Shown here one piece after another: positions 47,769 through 55,216 of a DNA stretch of 64,000 nucleotides. This stretch comes from Azospirillum ramasamyi. Lineage in GTDB: Bacteria > Pseudomonadota > Alphaproteobacteria > Azospirillales > Azospirillaceae. The stretch covers positions 2,180,978 to 2,244,977 of the forward strand of contig NZ_CP029829.1 of assembly GCF_003233655.1 (NCBI RefSeq), given 5' to 3'. Position numbers and translations under genes: made by a program. The notes under the pieces were generated by a model. The model did not search any database and was not told the DNA's origin. It saw only the letters and a program-made list of their open reading frames with translations. Every line of letters starts with the position of its first letter. The stretch's first letter is position 1.

Positions 47769-48482
47769 TCAGTCCTCCCCGCCGCTATCGCCGCCGCCGC
47801 CATCCGCATCGCTGCCGGCATCGCCGCGCGGGGGCCGGGCCGGGCGCGGACGGGGCTGGCGCAGCTTCTTCAGCAGCAGGGAGAAGGGCTTCAGCGCGGT
47901 GTCGAGGATCGCCTGATCGCCCTCCAGCCGCGACAGCAGGAAGGCGCCGGCTTCCAGGGTGGAGACGCTGTCGCGCCGCGGCTCCTTGCGCGCCTGCCCG
48001 TAGAGCGAGCGGAACTGCGGGTTCAGCACGATGCGGCGGCACTTCAGCAGCCAGGCATTGCGCCACCACAGGGTCTTGGCCTGGCTCCAGGTGCCGTCCA
48101 GGACGATGACGCCCTCCAGATCCTCGAGGATCTCGGCGCTGTCGCGGAGCGGCTCGCCGTTCCTGTCGACCACCGCCACCTCGGCCCTGGGGGCGCCGCC
48201 CTCCTTCACCGGGCCGAGATACAGGACGCCCCAGCGCTTGGGATCGACCTCGCGCCCCAAAATGCGCTTCAGCCCCGGCCAGCTCAGCCCGACCTTCACC
48301 ATCGAATTGGCGAACTGCAGATGGGCGATCTGGGCGGTGCCGAGATTCTCCCGCTTCTCCTGCGGGTGCTGCAGGATCAGCAGGAACACGCCGTTGTCGA
48401 TCGGCTGCACTGCCTCGCAAATGCACAGGTGATCAGGTTTTAGGCAGTTGGGGCAAGATTCGGGGGCGGGGGCGCTGTGCAT
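47769..48482 (-). CDS. DTW-domain tRNA-uridine aminocarboxypropyltransferase
   Basis: 237 residues from ATG 48482. The N-terminal zinc motif CPNCLKPDHLCIC is followed by the catalytic DGTWSQAKTLWWRN segment, the DxTW signature. Relatives (E. coli TapT) make acp3U in tRNA from SAM. The C-terminal ~40 residues are Arg/Pro-rich, then Gly/Asp-rich, and disordered. It is divergent from the small gene at 48842. Confidence 0.85.
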   Translation of the reverse strand: MHSAPAPESCPNCLKPDHLCICEAVQPIDNGVFLLILQHPQEKRENLGTAQIAHLQFANSMVKVGLSWPGLKRILGREVDPKRWGVLYLGPVKEGGAPRAEVAVVDRNGEPLRDSAEILEDLEGVIVLDGTWSQAKTLWWRNAWLLKCRRIVLNPQFRSLYGQARKEPRRDSVSTLEAGAFLLSRLEGDQAILDTALKPFSLLLKKLRQPRPRPARPPRGDAGSDADGGGGDSGGED

Positions 48483-48630
48483 GGGAGGTACGCATTCCTT
48501 GAAGAGGATTGGCCGCGAATATGGGTTGGAACGGCGCGGAAGGGAACACATCTCACACTCCAAGGGGCGAACGCCGACCGAACGGTGACCGCCGCCACGG
48601 CACTTACGACAGATCCCCCCGACCACACAC

Positions 48631-48719
48631 CGCGTCACACCTGTTCATCTGGGTTCAAACTGGCTTCGTATAAACCGTTTGTAGAGATTCGTCGTGTGTC
48701 ATGGACCTTGTGTGACGCG
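48631..48719. other. Inverted repeat of CGCGTCACAC / GTGTGACGCG
   Basis: Ten-base exact arms 48631-48640 and 48710-48719, with a further GTGTGTC at 48705-48711 region, lie between the divergent DTW and 48842 genes. This 359-base gap (48483-48841) holds no gene I can support. The paired TCACAC motifs suggest a regulator site. Confidence 0.35.
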
Positions 48720-48841
48720 CTTAACAGCTGGCCTGGAACTTGCGTAGTTAGTATCCAGGCAAACAGGACGACGGGTGGGCCAGGACCGGCCTTTGTCAGG
48801 CTGATCCGCGGTGCCATCCGGCGCTCAGAAGGAGACCTGCC

Positions 48842-49024
48842 ATGCTGCCCGCCCACCTTGCCGACCGCCTGCTGAAGCAGCGCCGCGATGCCGACAGCGC
48901 GGAATTCGCCCGCCAGCTGCCGCTTTACGCGCCGCTGGACGCCGACGATCCGCGTTGGATGACCGAGCCGGACGGCTCAGAACAGCCCAGCCGCCGCGAG
49001 CCCGATTGGGCGACCGACTACTGA
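48842..49024 (+). CDS. Small hypothetical protein
   Basis: 60 residues, hydrophilic and acidic. ATG 48842 has GAAGGAGA six bases upstream. No family or motif recognised. It is convergent with imuA. Confidence 0.6.
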   Translation: MLPAHLADRLLKQRRDADSAEFARQLPLYAPLDADDPRWMTEPDGSEQPSRREPDWATDY

Positions 49025-49044
49025 GCGGCCACTCCTGACGGCAC

Positions 49045-49968
49045 TCACCGGCCGGCGCCAGCCGGGCGGTGAACCGACAGGCCGCCTTCCCGGCTTGAGT
49101 GTCGGATGTCGGACATCCGCCACAGATTTCCCGCCCGCGGGTCTGCAATGCCGGGATCTCCAGCGTTGGTATCTCCGATGTCGGAATCTCCGGCATCGCG
49201 CCAGCCCTCCTCCTCCCGGATCAGGGTCCAGCGGCCCGGACGGCCGCCACGGCAGCGTTCCAGCGCGACGGACCAGCGCGGCGCTCCCAATCCCGGCAGG
49301 CCTCCGGCCGGGCGCGGAGCCCTATCCTCCTCATCATCCCGGCTGGGCGCAGCATCCAGACGCCAGCGCGTCACCGCGGCACTGAGCCCCTCCGGCCCCC
49401 TCTCCCTCGACCGCCTGTTCCTGCCGCCCGGCGCTCCGGCGCTCAGGTCCAGCAGGAAGCCGGTCACCCCCGACGATTCGGCGGCCAGCTGCAGCCGCCG
49501 GCTGGCGGTAAGGTCCAGCCCCTCCAACTCGCCCAGCACCGCCGACAGGGCGGAACAGCGCAGCGCCTCCTCCATCGCCCACAGCGCATCGGCCGCCCGC
49601 ACCGCCCGCACCGCCACCAGCCGGTCCGGCGTCAGCCCATGGGCCGCCAGCCCCGGCGCATAGAGGTCGCGTCCCCGCAGGATCCACAATGCCGGAGCCT
49701 TGGGCGTCGCCAGCCGGCCCAGCAGAGTGGCGGCGAAGCCGGTGCCCGCCCCCGGATCCTCCGCCGTCACCGCATGCAGGCAGCCCAGCGGCAGGCCGCC
49801 GTCGGGCAGATGGGCGTCGATCGACTCCACCCCGAATGGCAGGATCCGCCCGTCCTCCCCGCCCACCCCCTCGATCCGCCGGATGCGCGCGCGCAGATCG
49901 GCCAGCACGCCGGCACGGTCGCGCGGCGCAGAGTGCGCGGGCACGGAGGGGGACGGCAGGGTGGACAT
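49045..49968 (-). CDS. imuA: ImuA-like (SulA/RecA-related) SOS protein
   Basis: 307 residues from ATG 49968. The RecA-like core has GGLPLGCLHAVTAEDPGAGTGFAATLLGRL at the position of Walker A. ImuA works with ImuB and DnaE2 in translesion synthesis. A LexA box lies 27 bases upstream. The last ~50 residues are a repetitive Asp/Gly tail (GDSDIGDTNAGDPGIADP) unlike the family. No imuB or dnaE2 follows. Confidence 0.78.
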   Translation of the reverse strand: MSTLPSPSVPAHSAPRDRAGVLADLRARIRRIEGVGGEDGRILPFGVESIDAHLPDGGLPLGCLHAVTAEDPGAGTGFAATLLGRLATPKAPALWILRGRDLYAPGLAAHGLTPDRLVAVRAVRAADALWAMEEALRCSALSAVLGELEGLDLTASRRLQLAAESSGVTGFLLDLSAGAPGGRNRRSRERGPEGLSAAVTRWRLDAAPSRDDEEDRAPRPAGGLPGLGAPRWSVALERCRGGRPGRWTLIREEEGWRDAGDSDIGDTNAGDPGIADPRAGNLWRMSDIRHSSREGGLSVHRPAGAGR

Positions 49969-49994
49969 GACTCGGCTCCGCTCATCAGGCATAT

Positions 49995-50009
49995 GTTCCT
50001 GATATGTTC
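49995..50009 (-). promoter_or_regulatory. LexA (SOS) box upstream of imuA
   Basis: GTTC, seven bases, GTTC, the direct-repeat operator of alphaproteobacterial LexA. It is placed just upstream of the imuA start, where LexA would block transcription. Confidence 0.85.
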
Positions 50010-50104
50010 TATCACGGAGCCTTGTCGAGGGGGAGTCTGCGACTCCTGTCTTGTGCTGGGACAGGATCCTGGGACCGGATGTGGCGGGTATGCGATCGCC
50101 CGGG

Positions 50105-50557
50105 TCAGTTGGCGATGGGTGTGGCGCCGATCTTGCCGCGCGGTGCCGCCTTGATGGTCGGGCCGGCATTGTCGACGGGCTTTTCCAGGGTGGTGGAGGT
50201 GCCGCGGCTGCCGCGCGGCGTGTTGCCCTTCAGGCTCAGCAGGTGCAGCCGGACATAGGCGGTGGAGCCGCCGGCCTTCACCGCCACCCAGTCGCTGTTG
50301 CGCACCCGGCCCAGCGTGCTGACCGCCTGCCCGGCGCCCAGCGTGGCGACGACGCCCGACCCGGCAGCGGGCCGTGCATAGACCGGAGTCGATCTGTCCA
50401 CCTGCCATTCCCCGTACATGGGCTCCAGCCCGGCTCCGGAGTCGGGCGCGCTGCGCACGGTCGGGGGGTTGGGAACGCGCTGGTACGGCATGCAGCCGGA
50501 AACCGTCAGCGTGACCAGGGCCACCATCAGCGGAAGGGTACGCAAACGCCGGATCAT
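50105..50557 (-). CDS. Lipoprotein with SH3b domain
   Basis: 150 residues. Signal with lipobox VSGC (Cys near 22). Residues 50-110 are a bacterial SH3 domain (STPVYARPAAGSGVVATLGAGQAV... WVAVKAGGSTAYVRLHLL). It should sit in the periplasm on a membrane and bind peptidoglycan or proteins. The 388-base gap to hemN (50558-50945) follows upstream. Confidence 0.85.
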   Translation of the reverse strand: MIRRLRTLPLMVALVTLTVSGCMPYQRVPNPPTVRSAPDSGAGLEPMYGEWQVDRSTPVYARPAAGSGVVATLGAGQAVSTLGRVRNSDWVAVKAGGSTAYVRLHLLSLKGNTPRGSRGTSTTLEKPVDNAGPTIKAAPRGKIGATPIAN

Positions 50558-50876
50558 CGCTCACCTTGGAGGGGGCAGAGTGAAGGCAGGAAAGGCCATG
50601 GGCCTTCAGCGCGACCATACAGGAGGCGCGCTCCTTTCCGCTACCGCAGCGCAACCAGGATCGCTATGAGCTTTTTGGGGTAGCCGGTCCCGGAGCCGAA
50701 CTCGGACCCGAAACCGGAGCGCAGGAGTTCACCCCCGGCCTGCGTATCTCGATGCGTATCCCGACAAGCGGCACATCTCCGACACTGGCCGGACGGCCAT
50801 GCCGCAGGGCGAGTTTCGAGACAGGAAATCGGCGGGATTGCCGCGCAGACGTGTGGGTTCGGATGCGCGGCACGGG

Positions 50877-50911
50877 AAAAGGCGGTCGGCGGGTGGCGCC
50901 GGCCGCCTTTT
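50877..50911 (+). terminator. Strong bidirectional terminator beside hemN
   Basis: Stem 50877-50890 with 50898-50911 (one G-U), loop of seven, and TTTTCTTCTT on the plus strand. On the minus strand it sits 35 bases after hemN and ends TTTTCCC. The plus-strand T-tract is the better one, although no plus-strand gene precedes it. The rest of the 50558-50945 gap has no gene I can support. Confidence 0.8.
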
Positions 50912-50945
50912 CTTCTTGAAGACCGCCCGTCTGAGCTTCCGGCCC

Positions 50946-52361
50946 TCAGACCGCCCGGCTGTGCCGGCCAGCGCCCTTGGACAGGTGGGTGTCGAAGCGG
51001 GCGGCGACGATGCGCATCAGCGGGCGGGCGCTCTCCGGCACATGCACACGCCGGCCCTCCACCACCGCGACACCGTCGGCGACCAGATCGGCCATGCCTT
51101 CCAGTTCGGCGTCGAAGGCGGATTCGGCCAAGCCGTGGCTGCGGGCGATGGCGGCTGTGTCGACCGACAGGTCGCACATCAGCCGCATGATCAGGTCGCG
51201 CCGCACCTTGTCGTCCCGGGTCAGCGCGATGCCCTTGCCGGTGGGCAGGCGGCCTTCCTCGATAGCGGTGGCGTAGTGGTCGAAGGGCACGGCGTTCTGC
51301 ACATAGCCCTGCGGCAGCGCGCCGATGGAGGAGGAGCCGAAACCCAGCAGAACCTCGGCGTCATCGGTGGTGTAGCCCTGGAAGTTGCGGCCCAGCCGCC
51401 CTTCCTCCTGCTGCACCGCCAGCTCGTCGCCGGGGCGGGCGAAATGGTCGAGACCGATGGCGCTGTACCCGGCGGCGGCCAGCGTGTCGCCGATGGCGGC
51501 GAACTGCTCCCAGCGGCCGAGCGAGTCGGCCAGCACGGCTTCGTCGATCTTCTTCTGGTGGGTCTTCATCCACGGCACATGGGCGTAGCCGAAGACCGAC
51601 AGCCGGTCGGGCGCCATCTCCAGCGCGATCTCGGCGGAGCGGGTGACGCTCTCCACCGACTGGTGCGGCAGGCCGTACATCAGGTCGAGGTTGACGCTGG
51701 CGATGCCGGCCTCCTTCAACCAGGCCAGCGCCTGTTCGGTCACGGCGCGCGGCTGGACGCGGTTGATCGCCTGCTGCACCGTCCCGTCGAAATCCTGCAC
51801 GCCCAGCGAGGCGCGGTTGACCCCGGCGCGGCCCAGCGCCGCCGCCATCTCCGCCGTCAGGGTGCGGGGGTCGATCTCCACCGCCAGCTCGGCATCGGCG
51901 GCGACGTCGAAGCGGGTGCGCAACAGCGCGATCATCGCCTCGAAATCGCCGGGCGCCATCATGGTCGGGGTGCCGCCGCCGAAATGGATGTGGCGCACCG
52001 CCAGCCGGCCGGGAATGCGATCGGCCACCATCGCGATCTCGCGCCGCATATGGCCGAGATACTCCGCGATCGGATCATAGCGGGCCACGATCTTGGTGTG
52101 GCAGCCGCAGTACCAGCACATCTTCTGGCAGAAGGGCACATGCAGGTAGAGCGACCCGGAGCACGCGGGATCGATCGCCTCAAGCCAGCCGCCATAGACG
52201 TCGCCGTTCACCTCGGGCGTGAAGTGCGGCGCGGTCGGGTAGCTGGTGTAGCGCGGCACCCGCAGCCCGTCATACTTGGCGAGCAGCGCGGCATCGACAC
52301 CATGGGAATGGGGTGGATTGGCGGGGGCCGGCTGTACGGCCAGGGCGGTGATGGCATTCAT
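50946..52361 (-). CDS. hemN: Oxygen-independent coproporphyrinogen III dehydrogenase
   Basis: 471 residues, radical-SAM enzyme for anaerobic heme synthesis. CQKMCWYC gives the C-x3-C-x2-C cluster site, preceded by YLHVPF and followed by GGGTPTMM, the SAM-binding motif. The start ATG has no Shine-Dalgarno sequence. An FNR box lies 36-49 bases upstream. It acts with hemA under the same type of control. Confidence 0.96.
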   Translation of the reverse strand: MNAITALAVQPAPANPPHSHGVDAALLAKYDGLRVPRYTSYPTAPHFTPEVNGDVYGGWLEAIDPACSGSLYLHVPFCQKMCWYCGCHTKIVARYDPIAEYLGHMRREIAMVADRIPGRLAVRHIHFGGGTPTMMAPGDFEAMIALLRTRFDVAADAELAVEIDPRTLTAEMAAALGRAGVNRASLGVQDFDGTVQQAINRVQPRAVTEQALAWLKEAGIASVNLDLMYGLPHQSVESVTRSAEIALEMAPDRLSVFGYAHVPWMKTHQKKIDEAVLADSLGRWEQFAAIGDTLAAAGYSAIGLDHFARPGDELAVQQEEGRLGRNFQGYTTDDAEVLLGFGSSSIGALPQGYVQNAVPFDHYATAIEEGRLPTGKGIALTRDDKVRRDLIMRLMCDLSVDTAAIARSHGLAESAFDAELEGMADLVADGVAVVEGRRVHVPESARPLMRIVAARFDTHLSKGAGRHSRAV

Positions 52362-52396
52362 GAGCGACAGAGTGCCGCAGCCACCCCAACCCCGCC

Positions 52397-52410
52397 TTGA
52401 TCCACGTCAA
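52397..52410. promoter_or_regulatory. FNR/FixK-like box upstream of hemN
   Basis: TTGATCCACGTCAA has a perfect left half and four of five in the right. It differs from the ccoN box by one base. At -41.5 the transcript would start at about 52362, directly at the hemN start codon. Confidence 0.85.
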
Positions 52411-52430
52411 GAGCGCAGGCACCGCTGCCG

Positions 52431-52892
52431 TCAGCGCCTCGCCCCGGCTGTGGTTCCGGATTTGGTCCCGGCTGCGGCCAGACGCTGTTCCAGATGCTCG
52501 TGCAGCAGGTTCACGTTTATCCGGTTGGCCTTGAAGGCGACGTCGAAGATCGTCCCCACCACCGGAACCGACCCGGCGGCCCAGTCCAGCGCGACGTTGA
52601 GGGCCATGCGGGCCAGCAGCGACTTGGGCAGGTCGAAGCGGGCCGCTTCCAGGATGATGTAGGCCGAGACCACGGCGGTCACGGTATCCCCCGCCACCGG
52701 CACGATGCTGGCAATGCCGTCCAGCCCGATCGGGATGCGGGTGAAGGGAATGCGCCAGCGGCTGTCCATCAGCCGGGACAGGCGGCGAAGCCGCTCCAGC
52801 CGCTGGAAATCGATGGGGACGGTGCTGCCGGAACCGCCCGGCGGGACATCTTCGGCAAAGTCGCGTCGGCGTGTGCGGGTGGCGTCGATCAT
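52431..52892 (-). CDS. DUF4112 family protein
   Basis: 153 residues from ATG 52892. Two hydrophobic segments (near 45-95) with GLDGIASIVPVAGDTVTAVVSAYIILEA and AAGSVPVVGTIFDVAFKAN, the DUF4112 signature. It is a probable membrane protein of unknown role. Confidence 0.85.
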   Translation of the reverse strand: MIDATRTRRRDFAEDVPPGGSGSTVPIDFQRLERLRRLSRLMDSRWRIPFTRIPIGLDGIASIVPVAGDTVTAVVSAYIILEAARFDLPKSLLARMALNVALDWAAGSVPVVGTIFDVAFKANRINVNLLHEHLEQRLAAAGTKSGTTAGARR

Positions 52893-52906
52893 CGCAAGTC
52901 CCCCGA

Positions 52907-53278
52907 TCAGTCGGTCCCGCGCCGGACGCGCGAAGGCCCGCAAGGGGAGAACCCGTCACCGCCCCCACGGGTTCCGCACGCGACGCGCAAAGTTCGTCCA
53001 CCCAGCAAATACCATAGCCGGATATCCTTGCCGACAATCTTCAGCCGCTGCGGCTTCAGACGCCGATGGCCGCCGCTTCCGGTTCCCGGGAGGATTGCGA
53101 GACGTTCCGGCGTCATCGCATCCCATCTTTCCAGACGGCCGGTCGAAAGGAATACATGTGCCTGCCAGGCTTCCGCCGGAAATCGCTGCCGGAAATCGCT
53201 GAAAGAGAAGAATGCAGATGCCGCCGCAGACAGACAGGATGCGGCGAACTGGCGCGGCGAATTGACGCGCAGGATCAT
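52907..53278 (-). CDS. Possible small hypothetical protein
   Basis: 123 residues. The frame is open and its composition is ordinary (for example PAEAWQAHVFLSTGRLERWD), but third-position GC is lower than in neighbours and no family is recognised. It may be real or chance. It ends 14 bases before the DUF4112 start. Confidence 0.35.
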   Translation of the reverse strand: MILRVNSPRQFAASCLSAAASAFFSFSDFRQRFPAEAWQAHVFLSTGRLERWDAMTPERLAILPGTGSGGHRRLKPQRLKIVGKDIRLWYLLGGRTLRVACGTRGGGDGFSPCGPSRVRRGTD

Positions 53279-53473
53279 CTAAGCCGCTGCCTCTGCTCGG
53301 ATTTCCCGAAGCCAATACTTCCCCCCTGCCGCGTCTTATGCCTTTTGAACGGTGGCAGGGCCTGCAACCCCTGGACACAATACAGCCAAAGCATCAGCAA
53401 GGCTGCGGGGACTTTCAATCCCGCGGCGCGGGGCAAGGCCGGCAAACGGCCGCCCGTTTCGGAGGAAACGACC

Positions 53474-53692
53474 ATGACCACCCTCTATTGCGCCTGCTGC
53501 GGCAGGCCGTTCGTCCGCACGTCCGCGCGTGGTCCGGCGCCGCGCTACTGCTCTCAGGATTGCCGCCTGCAGATGGCGGTGCGCCGCCGCGCCTGGACAC
53601 CCCGGCTGGAGGCCGGACGGACCGACAACGGACGGAAGGAGACCAGCCGGACGGAGGCTGCGGCCTGGGGGAACCGGGCCTTCGGATCCTGA
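53474..53692 (+). CDS. Small zinc-ribbon-like protein
   Basis: 72 residues from ATG 53474 with GGAGG eight bases upstream. CACCGRPFVRTSARGPAPRYCSQDC supplies two CxxC/CxxxC knuckles that should bind zinc. The rest is basic and disordered. No family recognised. Confidence 0.7.
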   Translation: MTTLYCACCGRPFVRTSARGPAPRYCSQDCRLQMAVRRRAWTPRLEAGRTDNGRKETSRTEAAAWGNRAFGS

Positions 53693-53805
53693 TCGGCCCC
53701 GCATCGGCCCTCTTGCATCGGCCCTCTTGCATCGCCCCCCCGGCATCCCATCTCCGCCGGAGCGGCTACAACCGAATTCCTGCGGTGAAATCGCTCGCCT
53801 CACTT

Positions 53806-53878
53806 GCAGAGGACGGGGAGCGATATAACTTGCGCGCGGTCACGCTGGCGCCTCGCGGTGCCGGCGCATGGTCCCCTG
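53806..53878 (+). ncRNA. Candidate yybP-ykoY (Mn2+) riboswitch upstream of terC
   Basis: A GGGGAG element (53815-53820), a central GGTCACGCTGG and a closing GCCGGCGCATGGTCC resemble conserved parts of this riboswitch. The outer GAGGAC can pair with GTCCCC. It lies in the leader of a TerC gene, a typical partner. This is pattern matching by eye and needs a covariance search. Confidence 0.35.
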
Positions 53879-53912
53879 ACAGCGCCACCGACCGCCGGAG
53901 CCCCGCTTCTCC

Positions 53913-54632
53913 ATGCTCGACCTGCTTGCAGACCCGAATGTCTGGGCCAGCCTTCTGACGTTGACCGCGTTGGAGATCGTGCTGGGCATCGACAACATCA
54001 TCTTCATCTCGATCATGGCGTCGAAGCTGCCGGCCGAACAGCAGCAGCGCGCCCGTCAGGTCGGTCTGGCGCTGGCGCTGCTGACGCGCCTGGCCCTGCT
54101 CGCCTCCATCGCCTGGGTGGCGCAGCTGACCCAGCCGCTGTTCACCGTCGCCGGATGGGACGTGTCGGGGCGCGACCTGATCCTGGTGCTGGGCGGCCTG
54201 TTCCTGCTGGCCAAGGGCACGCTGGAGATCCACCACACCGTCGAAGGCCATGAGGAGGAAGGCAGCGCGCCGAAGCACGCCACCTTCACCTCGGTGGTCG
54301 TCCAGATCATGTTCCTGGACATCGTCTTCTCGCTCGACAGCGTCATCACCGCCGTCGGCATGTCCGACCATCTGCCGGTGATGGTCGCCGCCGTCGTCAT
54401 CGCCATGGCTGTGATGCTGTTCGCCTCCGGCCCGGTCGGCGACTTCGTCAACCGTCACGTCACGGTGAAGATGCTGGCGCTGTCCTTCCTGCTGCTGGTC
54501 GGCGTGGCGCTGGTGGCGGACGGCCTGGGCTTCCACATCCCCAAGGGCTACCTGTACTTCGCCATCGCCTTCTCCACCCTGGTGGAGGCGCTGAACCTGC
54601 TGGCCAAGCGCAAGGCGACCGCGAAGCAGTGA
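53913..54632 (+). CDS. TerC-family integral membrane protein
   Basis: 239 residues, seven membrane segments. LEIVLGIDNIIFISI and FLDIVFSLDSVITAVGM carry the paired acidic residues of the family. TerC relatives export Mn2+ or serve metal loading of secreted proteins. A possible Mn2+ riboswitch precedes it. Confidence 0.92.
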   Translation: MLDLLADPNVWASLLTLTALEIVLGIDNIIFISIMASKLPAEQQQRARQVGLALALLTRLALLASIAWVAQLTQPLFTVAGWDVSGRDLILVLGGLFLLAKGTLEIHHTVEGHEEEGSAPKHATFTSVVVQIMFLDIVFSLDSVITAVGMSDHLPVMVAAVVIAMAVMLFASGPVGDFVNRHVTVKMLALSFLLLVGVALVADGLGFHIPKGYLYFAIAFSTLVEALNLLAKRKATAKQ

Positions 54633-54643
54633 GGGCGCATCGA

Positions 54644-54687
54644 GGATGAAGGGGGCGCGCGCGCCTGGCGAGGCGCCCCCTTCATCC
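54644..54687. terminator. 15-bp hairpin between terC and the CBS gene
   Basis: Arms 54644-54658 and 54673-54687 pair exactly. It lies between two convergent genes and can end both. Confidence 0.75.
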
Positions 54688-54688
54688 A

Positions 54689-55099
54689 TCACGCCTCGGC
54701 GCGTTCGGCCATCATGTGCTCGTAGGCGACCTTGAACAGGTCACGGATCGACACGATGCCGACCGCGCGCTTGCCCTGGGTGATGGGCAGGTGGCGGTAA
54801 TGCTTGTCGTGCATCAGCTTCAGCGCATCGACCGCATCGGCGTCGGGCGGCAGGCTGTCCGGGTTGCGGGTCATCACCGCCCCCACCTCCACCGCCGACG
54901 GGTCGAGATCCTTCGACAGCACCTTGTTGTTCAGGTCGCGCTCGGTGACGATGCCGATCAGCGCGCCATGGTTCACCACCAGCACCGCGCCGATGTTCTT
55001 GTCGGCCATCATCTTCGACACGGTGGCGACGGAGGTGTCCTCCGGCACCAGGATCAGTTCCTGCGACTTCACGACGTCCGGAACCAGCTTGCGTTTCAT
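54689..55099 (-). CDS. CBS-domain protein
   Basis: 136 residues made of two CBS domains (DTSVATVSKMMADKNIGAVLVV; DAVDALKLMHDKHYRHLPIT). They bind adenosyl ligands and sense energy state. No catalytic domain is attached. Confidence 0.9.
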   Translation of the reverse strand: MKRKLVPDVVKSQELILVPEDTSVATVSKMMADKNIGAVLVVNHGALIGIVTERDLNNKVLSKDLDPSAVEVGAVMTRNPDSLPPDADAVDALKLMHDKHYRHLPITQGKRAVGIVSIRDLFKVAYEHMMAERAEA

Positions 55100-55216
55100 G
55101 GACTCCCCCGGGTCTGGTTGTTGTGCGCCAGACTGTAGCCAAAGCGGACGATCCGGGAGAACAGCGGCATTGCTGCGGGCGCGGCGCCGATTGTCGCAGG
55201 CAAACCTTACGAATAC

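Noticed and set aside
48643..48656. Possible second LexA box GTTC-N6-GTTC
   Set aside because: Spacing is six, not seven, so it does not fit the operator.
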